Under the pieces are notes generated by a model that did no database searches, was not told where the DNA came from, and saw only the letters and a program-made list of their open reading frames with translations. Shown here piece after piece: positions 1 through 8,216 of a stretch of 27,352 bases of DNA. Position numbers and translations under genes: made by a program. Positions within the stretch are counted from its first letter, which is position 1, and each line of letters starts with the position of its first letter. Source of the DNA: Penium margaritaceum. Lineage: Eukaryota; Streptophyta; Zygnematophyceae; Desmidiales; Peniaceae. The DNA is taken from the NCBI GenBank assembly GCA_023375785.1, contig SZWC01015110.1, positions 31,464-58,815 on the forward strand, written 5' to 3'.

Positions 1-437
1 CTCAAATTCAATGTCTTCCTTCTCAGATTCAGCGTCACTAGCTACAGGCTCAGCAGCAGCTCCAGCCTTCCCTCTTTCAGGCGGTACTCAAGAAATCTCT
101 TCTCCCACTTTGCATCCTCCCGTCAACCTTGCACAAACTCCAACTCTAGGTCGTGTACTAGTGCGTTCACTCTTCTTTTCAGATAACTTCTGGTCCTGGC
201 TTGCCCAGCGTCATCTTCTACCCTAGTAGATTGGGTGGCTGTGCTCGCACGGAGGGGAAAGCTGCAAGTTTGCGAGCCCATCCACCCACATGCGGAAGAA
301 ACTGTTGCGTGATCACAGGATTGACAGTTGCGGAGGGGAGTGGCAGGGGCTGGCAGCGGCAAGAAGTGGCGGAGATATGGCAGAAGGATCACCGCATACA
401 TTAGGCGGTGTCTAACTTCTTGGACAGAGTTGATAAG
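1..437. other. Anonymous DNA, no gene recognised
   Basis: I see only short overlapping open frames on both strands, with no family motif and no conserved-looking frame. Nothing here supports a gene call. Confidence 0.5.
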
Positions 438-1036
438 AAGCCAGCAAGCAGTGACTAGCATCGGCGAGCAACAACAGCAGCTGCAGCAGCAGTACAGCGA
501 GCGGAGGTGGAAAGGCAGGAGCGACGAGCAGCGGTAAAGATCGGGAACCAGCAGCAGAAGATGCTGGGAATGGTGGTAGAAGGGAGTTGGCAGCAGCAGG
601 GCGTCGAACCTTGATGCTCTAATCAGGGCCTCAACCTGCATCAATGCATCGACGTTTGCGGAGGGGTGTAGAATTGGTCGCTGTCAGCAGGAAAGCAGCA
701 CAAGATGTCATGAGAGCGGCAGTGGCAGATTGGGCTGGTAAGGAGCCGCGATGGCAACGTGCAGCAGCAACGTGGAGCAACATCAAAGAAGGGGGCAGCA
801 GCGGCAAGCAAAGGCGCGTAGCGGCAAAACAGCAGCAGCGAGCGGCGGCATACAGCAGCGAGCAGCAGCAAGCTTCAGCGACCAGAAACGGCAGACAGCC
901 GCACGCAACAGCGAGCAGTGGCAAGATGCAGCGGCATGCAGGGTCAGTATGCGGTGAACCACGGATGAAGCAGCAGCAAGCTAAAGACAGCAGCGAGAAG
1001 TCGAAAGCAACATCAGATCTGAGCAGCTTGAAGTAG
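438..1036. repeat. CAG/AGC-rich low-complexity tract (left)
   Basis: The stretch is dominated by interrupted CAG, GCA and AGC triplets mixed with GGAGCGG-like purine runs. Because triplet repeats rarely create stops, both strands stay open for 60 to 170 codons. Those frames give Ala/Ser/Gln/Arg-rich or Cys/Leu-rich peptides without domain character. It resembles the larger tract at 3540-4425, so the two may come from one repeat family. I do not call a gene. Confidence 0.6.
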
Positions 1037-1117
1037 CTCGCGGTAACTCGCAGCAGCTTGAAGCAAGTATACGCAGCGGACCGCACCACAACAGCAAGAA
1101 GCGGTCAACGCCGCATC

Positions 1118-1195
1118 ACGACTAGGCAGGGTTTGAACCCAACGTCAACGTTGCGTCCGAGGCGAATAACCAGTCGGCTCAAACGGAGGGGTGGG
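1118..1195 (-). repeat. Possible tRNA-derived (SINE-like) sequence
   Basis: On the minus strand, GGTTCAAACCC (1129-1139) resembles a tRNA B box, and GAGCCGACTGG about 40 nt upstream (1170-1180) resembles an A box with two mismatches. The acceptor and anticodon stems do not fold convincingly, so this is not called a tRNA. It could be the decayed head of a SINE, or chance. Confidence 0.25.
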
Positions 1196-1688
1196 GCTGC
1201 ATCGCCGGCTTGTGTGGCATGGAGGGGTATGTTGCAAGGGTTTCCATCACAACCCGGCAGATTCCAGGAGAAGTTGGGTATCTGATTAATAAAAGGGGTA
1301 TCTCAGTAACTCCAGGAAATTCTGCTCCGAATGTACTTGAAAAATAGTGGCAGGGTAGGAGTTCGACCTCACTCACCTACTCTAACTCTATGCGTGGTCG
1401 TCTGAAGGACACCTTGCTTGTTTTCCTTGGCCTCGAAGGTGCCATCATCTCTACTGCCGGTGCAACAGCAGTCGGACCACCCATATAGCTACCAACTCTG
1501 ATGTAATCATGCATCTGTTCTTCGGTTTACTTGCACCAGTGTTCCTCACTCTGTACCACCTGCGGGAATGAAAAATTTCTTTGATGATTTTCAGTCTTGT
1601 TGTACCGGTGCATGAATCAGAGTGCAAGAGATTCAAAGAGACCTCTGATGGCCTGATCCTGGATTGCAACAGGACCTCATCCACAAGT
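1196..1688. other. Anonymous DNA
   Basis: No coding or repeat signal recognised. The only open frames are short and carry no motif. Confidence 0.4.
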
Positions 1689-1850
1689 ATCACAAACCCC
1701 AAAAAGGAGGAGTTTGTGATGCTTACAGGGGTGGTTTGTGTGACTTTTGTGGTGAGTTCAAGACTCCCCATGCATTGAAAGGGCTGTCGGGCTCCACTAC
1801 TGCGAGGCCCGGCAGGTTCCCGCACAAAAAATCACACCCAAACCACCAGT
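1689..1850 (+). repeat. Fold-back dispersed repeat, copy 1
   Basis: The repeat starts with a perfect 9-bp inverted repeat: ATCACAAAC at 1689-1697 and GTTTGTGAT at 1712-1720. A second, looser pair lies further in (GTGGTTTGTGTGA near 1730 against TCACACCCAAACCAC near 1830). A related copy begins at 20420. Both copies share the hairpin, GTGGTTTG, the block GACTCCCCATGCATT and the CGCACAAAAA/AGCACAAAAA segment. Fold-back structure plus dispersal suggests a small non-autonomous mobile element, but no target duplication was found. Confidence 0.5.
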
Positions 1851-1986
1851 GTATATGTAAGAAAAGGTTCGATCGAGGTTTGACACTTCAAAATAGGGTT
1901 TGGCAATTCAACTAGAAGCGTTTGTTCCTTTTCCCTACGTGAAGTTGGCCAATTTTTGGAGTCTACCTCACGATTGAGGACTCAAG

Positions 1987-2107
1987 CCGATGGACGATCA
2001 GCGAGGAAAGTCGCTGATCGTGGACCCTACCAGCCGTCAATCGCTCTGCTGCTGATTGACGGTTGGCGAGGCCATCGATCAGCGACTTAGTCGCTAACCG
2101 TCGATGG
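1987..2107. repeat. Cluster of three hairpins in an outer inverted repeat
   Basis: Hairpin 1 is a perfect 10-bp stem, CGATCAGCGA (1995-2004) with TCGCTGATCG (2011-2020). Hairpin 2 pairs CCGTCAATC (2034-2042) with GATTGACGG (2054-2062), extendable to 13 bp with one G-T. Hairpin 3 pairs CCATCGA (2072-2078) with TCGATGG (2101-2107) and has an inner AGCGA/TCGCT stem. The left edge (1987-2004) also pairs imperfectly with the right edge (2091-2107). Its role is unknown; it may be a fold-back element or a cruciform-forming site. Confidence 0.6.
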
Positions 2108-2302
2108 TCCGGATGGTCATACCCATTTTCTTTGCTCGGTCGACGACGCATGTCGTGATCGAGCATGGAAACCAACAGTGCTGTAGAGTTTTTCTTTTGC
2201 CGGTGCCGGGCGGATGCGAGTCACACTCTGCTTGTTATGGGTATCCAAGCTACTTGGCCCTAACCGGAAACCATGCGAGACAGAATGATACAAGGATGAC
2301 AA

Positions 2303-2416
2303 TGTGATAACTGGTGCTTGAAACGGTAGAGACTTATGTTAGGTATGCTTGAAGCTGTGAAGGGAGCTCTCCATGCGTTGTTTTGAAAAAAAGGGGCAAA
2401 AAAATGTTTAGCTTGT
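2303..2416 (+). repeat. 115-bp dispersed direct repeat, copy 1
   Basis: This matches 4496-4609 in direct orientation at roughly 80-85% by eye. Shared blocks include GAAACGGTAGAG, GGTATGCTTGAA, GTGAAGGGAG and GCAAAAAAATGTTTAG. The 2.1 kb between the copies holds the CAG tract. The pair could be the ends of a decayed element or two independent insertions. Confidence 0.65.
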
Positions 2417-3270
2417 TGGTTTTTGTCTCACATCTCTCACTTGTACTATGTTGTGTACTCCTGGCTTGTGTACATCGGCGTGCAAATGACTGACGGCGAG
2501 ATGCAACGCTGGGGGAGTGTCGTCCGGTGCAACCGACGCACGCTGAAGCCTACACGCAGTCTGCGGGAGCCTCCTCCCTCCTTCGTGCTCAGCTCCATCA
2601 GTTGACCTCCTTGGCAGTCGTGCCACCGGCAGGCACTGTCGCTGCTTATGCTACCTGCACATGTCCAGCGCCGTGTCTGACTGCACTCTTGCGTTTGCAG
2701 CACTGTGTCATGCCTAGGGTCCAAGTCTCATAATTTCTGGGCACTGTTGGTACCGGGGATTAGCGTAGACGCTGCCCAAGTTTGGGCAGCCATAACTCCT
2801 CATTGCTATTTTCCTAGTTGATTTTGACCGCACGACTACGTTCACAGCGTGCGTATTATGGTATGGTCCAGTTTTCAGGCAAAATGGACGACGTCTAGGT
2901 TTTGGGCTGTCGGCCATCTGGCAGGGCTTACCGAGAAAACATGCCTGACAGAAAATAGGTCTGTTTTCTGATTGGCTTAGAAACTGAGTAACAAGCTCTA
3001 CACAGCTTGGGGGGAGCTAGAATTCGGCGGGGTCACCCATTGTTGCTCATTCTTGTTACTTAACCAGTTACTTCAGTTTTCAACTGCTTTCTGGCGCTAA
3101 CACTGGCGCGCACATCTCTGAGTAACAAACCCAGAGCACTCAGACTTAGACTCTAGAGTGGAAGACTGAGGGGACAGCAGACTAAGCAATGAGCGTGGAA
3201 GCCCGCACGCTGCATCAACAATGCGACTACCCCAACCTGTGCTTTAGAATAGTTTCAAGCTTGGAATGAG
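2417..3270. other. Anonymous DNA, perhaps decayed retroelement sequence
   Basis: No gene recognised. A G-rich block at about 3007-3022 (CTTGGGGGGAGCTAG) resembles a polypurine-like block near 21450-21465. The similarity is too short to name an element. Confidence 0.35.
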
Positions 3271-3350
3271 AGCGAGAGCGCAGCAGCAACAGCATACAAC
3301 TGGCGTACAGGTTCCTGACTACGCCGGCGGACCCCCATACGCGCCAGTGT

Positions 3351-3470
3351 AGGGGAAATGCTGCCGGATTTCTCCTGGCAGCATTGACCCACCTGGCGGC
3401 GTCATAGTTTTTCCCACGGCCACTGGGCCAAGGGGAAATGCTGCCGGATTTTATCCGGCAGCACTGACCC
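3351..3470. repeat. Two copies of a GCTGCCGGA hairpin, 80 bp apart
   Basis: Copy 1 (3351-3390) and copy 2 (3431-3470) both begin AGGGGAAATGCTGCCGGATT and end GCA(T/C)TGACCC. Copy 2 is a perfect 11-bp stem with a 3-nt loop: TGCTGCCGGAT (3439-3449), loop 3450-3452, ATCCGGCAGCA (3453-3463). Copy 1 keeps most of the stem with a bulge. Recurrence of one hairpin at short spacing suggests local duplication of a hairpin unit. Confidence 0.7.
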
Positions 3471-3539
3471 CCACGCATGACGCAAAGAGGTGAGCTACAG
3501 GCCGCGTCAGGCACATGCTGGCGACAACGCACGTGCCGA

Positions 3540-4208
3540 CGTCATCCTGGTGTAGTGTCTCGAAGCAGCAGCAAGTAGCAGCAATAGCCTGCAGCAGCAG
3601 GGGCTTGCAGGAGCAGCGAGTAGGGACAATAGTAGCCAGCAACAAGTATGTGTAGCAGTGGCAACCGTCAGTAGCAATAGTTTGCGGGAGCTCGTAGCAG
3701 CAGCAGCCCGCGGCAGCAAGCAGCAACCCGGGGCAGCAAGCGGCAGCAAGTAGCTGCAACAGCCACCAACAGCAGCTTGCAACAGCAGAAGTGCTCACCA
3801 ACAACTAGTAGCAGTAGCAACCGGCTGTAGTAGTACCAATAGCAAGCAGGAGCAGCAGCAGCAGACGGTTGTAGCAGCAAAAGCAGCGAGTAGCAACAGG
3901 AGCTGGCTGCAGCAAGAGCAGCAGCAAGCAACAGCCAGCAGCAGCCAACGGCAACAGTTGCAGCAACGGGTAGCAGCAGCTGGAGCTGCAGCGACTCGCA
4001 GCCCGCTGCTCGCAGCGAGCTCGCTATAACAAACGAAGGAAAAAAAGGAAACACAAAATAATCCCCCCACCTCGCAAGCGGCCCTGTAGTGCCTGCAGCC
4101 ATCACCAAAGCCACTGTAGCAGCCATAGCAGCTGCAGCAGCACGGAGCAGCTCAGCAGCAACAGTAGCAGCAGTAGCAGTAGCAGCAGCAGCTGCTGCAA
4201 TAGCAGCC

Positions 4209-4248
<40 letters not shown>

Positions 4249-4425
4249 CAGTAGCAACTGTAACAGTAGGAGCAGCTACTGGTACAACAAACAACCGTAG
4301 CAGCAGTAGCAGCTGTAGCAGCAGACCAACAACAGCAGTAGTAGCAGCGGCCTTAGTAGCATTAGCTGTAGTAGCAGCAATAGCTACCCTACAACTGATA
4401 CAACAAAGCTCCAACAACCGTTGCT
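3540..4425. repeat. CAG/GTA triplet-repeat tract with a pure (CAG)11 run
   Basis: Nearly 0.9 kb consists of interrupted AGCAGCAGT/AGCAACAGC-type triplets. The longest pure run is 11 CAG units at 4210-4242. Long frames stay open on both strands: minus 3668-4417 (249 codons, Ala/Val/Cys/Leu-rich) and plus 4089-4499 (136 codons, poly-Ala then Ser-rich). Both frames are explained by repeat periodicity, so I treat them as non-genic. CAG/CTG tracts are known to be length-unstable and hairpin-forming. Confidence 0.8.
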
Positions 4426-4445
4426 GCCGACGTCAGCCATCCTCA

Positions 4446-4481
4446 GCTGACGTCACCGCTGATGTCACCGCTGACGTCAGC
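4446..4481 (+). repeat. Three tandem 12-mers carrying TGACGTCA
   Basis: The unit is GCTGA(C/T)GTCA(C/G)C, repeated head to tail at 4446, 4458 and 4470. Two units hold the exact palindrome TGACGTCA (4448-4455, 4472-4479), the core of bZIP/ATF-type sites; the middle unit has TGATGTCA. A related GACGTCAGC lies at 4429-4437, and another TGACGTCA at 5173-5180. They may be regulatory sites of a repeat or simply part of the tandem structure. Confidence 0.6.
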
Positions 4482-4495
4482 AACACCAAAAAAGA

Positions 4496-4609
4496 GTGAT
4501 AAATGGTGGTTGAAACGGTAGAGCCATGGCAAAGGTATGCTTGAAAGTGTGAAGGGAGTTCTCCATGTGTTGTTTTGACAAGAAGGGCAAAAAAATGTTT
4601 AGTTTTCGA
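4496..4609 (+). repeat. 115-bp dispersed direct repeat, copy 2
   Basis: Partner of 2303-2416 (see that entry). The copy starts right after the 12-mer array and ends at AAAAAATGTTTAG. Downstream sequences of the two copies are unrelated, which places the repeat border here. Confidence 0.65.
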
Positions 4610-4944
4610 CTACAAGTTTCTCCATACATGATTTTGATAGTCATCAAAGATATTACCCCCCCCCCTCACACGACATCTGATAGAAGGGCGACCCCAAGGC
4701 AAGCCTCCCCGAACAACCACAAAACCATGACATCATCCAGCTATCACTTCCAACGGGAGGCAACCCGCGTAAAGAGGGGGGTATAACGAGGCACCTTCCA
4801 CAAATTCATCCATAGACAACCTAGTTGTAGGTTCGGAAACAACACCTGGCTAGAAACCAACAAGCATATGAGCTACTCTGCTGTCTAAAAGACAAATCAT
4901 AAGAATTTTTTGTGACATAACTAGAAGGGCGGGAAAACCATGTG
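4610..4944. other. Anonymous DNA
   Basis: No gene or repeat family recognised. There is a short poly-C run at about 4658-4667. Confidence 0.4.
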
Positions 4945-5078
4945 CCCCTCGTTTTGGACAAGAAGCCTAAAGTCCCCCTCGCTCGGAACAATAAGCCCCA
5001 TACGCCCTTCCGTCGGAACATTAAGCCTGATCCGCCCATTCCTCACAACAATAAGCCTGATCCGCCCCTTCTAGATGG
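4945..5078 (+). repeat. 30-bp minisatellite, array 1
   Basis: Four head-to-tail units of exactly 30 bp begin at 4945, 4975, 5005 and 5035, and a partial fifth follows at 5065. The conserved core is CGGAACAATAAGCC. Since 30 is a multiple of three, one plus-strand frame reads a decapeptide repeat with core RNNKP. The same satellite occurs in inverted orientation at 21075-21194. Confidence 0.75.
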
Positions 5079-5197
5079 ACGCGAGTTTATAGGCATAGAA
5101 TTTCAACAGTATACCCCTGTCGTTTGTCAAAAGATAGCATGTTAACGTCGCATGGATGTGGCATCGACATGCTGACGTCACATTTTTTGACCCAATC

Positions 5198-5202
5198 ATC
5201 AC
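5198..5202 (+). repeat. Target-site duplication of the gypsy element (left)
   Basis: ATCAC directly precedes the left LTR and is repeated exactly after the right LTR at 20420-20424. Ty3/gypsy integrases typically make 5-bp duplications. Confidence 0.85.
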
Positions 5203-5913
5203 TACAATGGGAGGACCGGTTTGGCCCTCCCTCCTCGCTGAAGCGAGGGGTGGTTCCGCACCACCCCTGGCATCAGCGAGGTCTGGCCGTCGGCCAGCAC
5301 TTAGGTGGATGCTGGCCAGCTCGCTGCCAGCCTGCTAGACTGCCAGCGGCCGGCCAAGTGACCGGCTGGCCACCAGCCGGCCAGCCGCCAGCCGCCGATC
5401 GCGGCCTCAGCCCGATCAGCGGCTGAGCGGCTGCGAGGGCCTCCAGGGCAAGGCCTCGTGGCCTTGTGCCCTCGCCCCCGTCCACCCTCCTCGCAAGCAA
5501 GCGAGCGAGGACGAGGGAGGGGGACGGGGGACGAGAGGCGAGAAAGATGCGAGAGTCTTGGTGCAAAATTGCCAGCGTTTCTCGCATGCGGCAATCTTGC
5601 GCCAGAATAGAAATAACGTAAATCAAAGTTTGTTTGCAATGAACTCCGACAGAAAATAATGGAACAAACTCGTGCGAACGCACAAGTTTGAGGTAAAAAC
5701 CCGCAGCTTGGGTCCCAAAACCAGGGGTAAGGCTAAGAACAGAAATGGTCCTCCGGAGACTTGAGATATTCGAGTCTCCCTGCTCTGGGTCGTTGATGAT
5801 GATTGCTCCTTAGTCTTGCAATGGGGGTAAACCACAGACGCGAACTGAGAACCCCATTCTGCCAACTCTGACGACGACTTCAAAGCAGGAGCTGGAGGTT
5901 ACGGCCCGTTACA
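5203..5913 (+). repeat. Left LTR of the gypsy element
   Basis: It aligns over its whole length with 19699-20419. The canonical TG start is mutated to TA here, and the end is CCCGTTACA against CCCGTTGCA in the right copy. The first 250 bp are rich in GGCCAGC/CCGGC palindromes, for example AGGGGTGG...CCACCCCT near 5246-5268 and CCGGCTGG...CCAGCCGG near 5362-5380. I cannot place a TATA box or poly(A) site with confidence. Confidence 0.9.
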
Positions 5914-5914
5914 G

Positions 5915-5927
5915 TGGTTCTCAGAGC
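5915..5927 (+). promoter_or_regulatory. Primer-binding-site-like motif
   Basis: TGGTTCTCAGAGC starts one base after the left LTR. It resembles the initiator-Met tRNA primer site common in plant gypsy elements (TGGTATCAGAGC), with one inserted and one changed base. Position fits a minus-strand primer site; the exact tRNA is uncertain. Confidence 0.55.
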
Positions 5928-6017
5928 AAGACGACCCCCGCAACCAAGGGTTCGATGGAAACGGTGGCTACGACATGTATAAATCGCCACCAGCAGCTGC
6001 AAGCAACAGAAGAAACG

Positions 6018-6025
6018 CCAGAAGG
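6018..6025 (+). repeat. 8-bp target-site duplication of the hAT-like element (left)
   Basis: CCAGAAGG at 6018-6025 is repeated exactly at 6793-6800, just outside the terminal inverted repeats. Confidence 0.85.
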
Positions 6026-6792
6026 TAAGGCTGCACACCGAATCCGGTTCGCGAATCTTAAGCTGGATTCGGATTCGCGAGTCCGAATCCACCACTGGAT
6101 CTGGATTTGCGGATCCGAATCCAAGATTCGCGAATCCTTGTGGATTCACGAATCCTGGCAAATCCTTTGATGTGGTCTTAGTCTTGGCAGTAGCCAAGAA
6201 AATGCACGGATGCTAAAATAAATGTGGGATGCCATCTAGTGCAATTCCCGTTCTTTGTAAAAGTGGTGTGGCAGTGCCCGATCGCTCCGGAAGCCAGGCT
6301 TGCCAGTCAGGTCTGACACTTGATTGGCCGGACGCCAGGCATAGATGACCTGGCATGTCCCATCGGTGCGAGTCAGGTTTTCGCACGCCCATCGAATATC
6401 CTGCAAGATCATGTGCACGGAATCGCCGCTCGCTCATGGAAAACGTGCGAGCGAGTGGAAAATACCTGGTCGCTCATTTCATGCATGTGTCTGGCCGTTG
6501 ACCTGGCACATGCACGATTTCCGCAAGTTCGCGCGACTGTCAGCTTCCGGAGTTTCGAAACTTTGGAAGTTGAATTCAGAAGCGTCATTTCTCGATGGTT
6601 GGACGTGAGCAGGACTAGCTGAATATTTTTCTCCTCCCCCCCCTCCCCAACCCTCTGCTCCTTCCAAGATTTGTTAATGGATTCCCGAATCCCCGAACGA
6701 GACCCGACCCTGGGTCCGGATTCGTGAATCTGGATCCGGATTCGGGATTTGTGAAACAGATTCATGAATCCAAGGATTCGTGTGCAGTCTTA
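6026..6792. mobile_element. Non-autonomous hAT-like DNA transposon (767 bp)
   Basis: The ends are inverted repeats: TAAGGCTGCACACCGAATCC on the left and, read on the opposite strand, TAAGACTGCACACGAATCC on the right. Exact 8-bp duplications flank it; 8 bp is the hallmark of the hAT superfamily, and the TAAGG terminus is compatible with it. Both subterminal zones (6038-6155 and 6675-6780) are packed with GGATTC/GAATCC, about 14 copies, often as GGATTCGCGAATCC-type palindromes. Clustered subterminal motifs are typical of hAT transposase binding. The interior shows no transposase, so it depended on a partner element. It sits inside the gypsy leader and is therefore younger than that insertion. 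Confidence 0.8.
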
Positions 6793-6800
6793 CCAGAAGG
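6793..6800 (+). repeat. 8-bp target-site duplication of the hAT-like element (right)
   Basis: Exact second copy of CCAGAAGG; see 6018-6025. Confidence 0.85.
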
Positions 6801-7479
6801 GACTATGGCATCTACGCTTGAAGCATTTGAAGCACCGTTTGAAGCGCCGTAAAGCACGTTAGGAGGCTGGAAAAGAGCCTTTTCTTTTTGCTTTTACTTC
6901 TCCACAGCCTTTCCTCCATCCCAGTGGGCTAGGGGAAAGTTTGCGCGACGAGATAGGGTGTACCCACCCCCAAAACCACCTACTTTTCCCCTCTTCTCAA
7001 GGCTCCTTTTCCTCCTCTTCAACCTAAACTTGGGGCAGTGCCTTTCCCGAATACCAGAGACTCTCATGGATTGAGACAAAAAGGCAAAAGGAGAAAGGCG
7101 GTACTTGGAGAATTTTTTGAGGCCGCCACATTGCCGCGGAGCACAAGGAAGGCGACTTAAAGGCGGGGCAAGGTGCGCCAAGAAGATGCAAGAAGAGGCC
7201 AAGGAAGACCTGTTGGCCTGAGGGTGAGTGTACACCCTGGAGGGTCCCTAGCAGTGGCTGGTTCACACCACCAACTCTTTTTAGAGAGACTGAAACTGTG
7301 GAGGCAACTGGTTCCAAGGATGGCAAAATCTGGTCAGAGAGTGTGGCAATAGTTTTAGCCTCAATTGGATGGAAATTAGCACTTGATCAAGGCCTACAAG
7401 CAATGGCATTTTATAGCCACTGATCTAAGCTTTCCAAAACACCAAAGCATGCCAGATTTGGAGATTCCTAGCAGATTCT

Positions 7480-7815
7480 GTGGCTTCTAGAGTGCTCCTT
7501 GGTAGGCTGTCCTTTTCCCACCTAGGAAGGCATCCCTTCCCTCCTCTAGAAGCTTCTGCCCCTTCCTAGATTCCTCAGCTTGCTTCTAGTAGGAGGGAAG
7601 GTGTCCAGAAGACCAAGACACCTCTAGATGCCTTGTAGGACAAGTCACCCCTTCTAGAAGGTGTGCCACCTTCCTGGACCCTCACCTGGCCTTCTAGAAA
7701 CTTAAAGAGGAACTCTAGAGGTTGAGCTAGCTTCCTGGCATCTATTTTCCACCTCCCTTGAGGCAGGGCAGAATATCATCTTGTGGGACTTGAACCCGGG
7801 CCCCTGCCTCTAGAG
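7480..7815. repeat. CTAGA-rich palindromic block in the gypsy leader
   Basis: CTAGA occurs at least nine times, usually inside CTTCTAGAAG or CCTCTAGAGG palindromes. The spacing is irregular, so it is not a simple tandem repeat. Some instances (AGAAGCTTCT near 7547, TTCTAGAA near 7655) resemble alternating GAA/TTC heat-shock elements; that reading is inference only. Confidence 0.5.
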
Positions 7816-7847
7816 GTGGACACCATTAACCACTAAGCCAATAAGGC
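7779..7847 (-). repeat. tRNA-like sequence with A and B boxes
   Basis: On the minus strand TGGCTTAGTGG (7830-7840) matches the tRNA A-box consensus and GGTTCAAGTCC (7786-7796) matches the B box, 44 nt apart start to start, a normal tRNA distance. A short GGG/CCC T-arm stem is visible, but the acceptor ends do not pair. I therefore prefer a tRNA-derived SINE head or tRNA pseudogene to a working tRNA. Confidence 0.5.
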
Positions 7848-8019
7848 TTGTCTTTTTGGTGTTCCTTTTTGGAGTCACTCCTGCCATGGTGAGGAGCATC
7901 ATTCCAACAAGACCAAAAGACAAGAAGATATTTCTTGATCGTGTACTTGTTTGTTTCTCTAGGTTTCCTTAGCTTTACTAGTGCCGTGAGTCACGGCTTA
8001 GGGTTTCACCTAAAAATCC

Positions 8020-8102
8020 ACGTGCTTGTACCGAACCGTGTCGGCCTAGAAAAATAGTCTTGTTCTACCACGTGGTTGCGCCGACCGTGGCGGCCTAGGA
8101 AT
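8020..8102 (+). repeat. Two imperfect 34-bp repeats, 49 bp apart
   Basis: CCACGTGCTTG...CGGCCTAGAA (8020-8053) and CCACGTGGTTG...CGGCCTAGGAA (about 8069-8102) are near-copies, each containing a CACGTG palindrome (the G-box core bound by plant bHLH/bZIP factors). They lie about 115 bp before gag in the element leader. Confidence 0.5.
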
Positions 8103-8216
8103 TAAGAAATCATTTTTATGATTGCCTCACCGATCGTGAGAGGAAGGACACTTCGGGATGTGAGACCTCCTCAAACTGGGGGGTGATCCTTTCAACGGTT
8201 TTCACCTGCTAGTTGC

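Larger units (their letters stand above)
5914..8216 (+). other. Long untranslated leader of the gypsy element
   Basis: About 2.3 kb separates the left LTR from gag. It contains the hAT-like insertion (6018-6800), a CTAGA-rich block (about 7480-7815), a tRNA-like sequence (7779-7847) and a short tandem repeat (8020-8102). I see no long coding frame with a recognisable domain. Without the hAT insert the leader is still about 1.5 kb. Part of it could be other unrecognised insertions. Confidence 0.6.

Noticed and set aside
2990..3200. LTR-like similarity to about 21420-21640
   Set aside because: Only a G-rich block and a few short words match; not enough to call a repeat pair by eye.
3668..4417. 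249-codon minus-strand frame rich in Ala, Val and Leu
   Set aside because: It coincides with the CAG triplet tract, and the opposite strand is open as well. The openness follows from the repeat, with no domain or start context.
7779..7847. Functional tRNA gene
   Set aside because: A and B boxes are good, but acceptor strands do not pair and the anticodon arm is unclear; kept as tRNA-like only.
8008..8016. Telomere-like TTAGGGTTT
   Set aside because: A single occurrence without an array; no telomeric repeat supports a chromosome end here.
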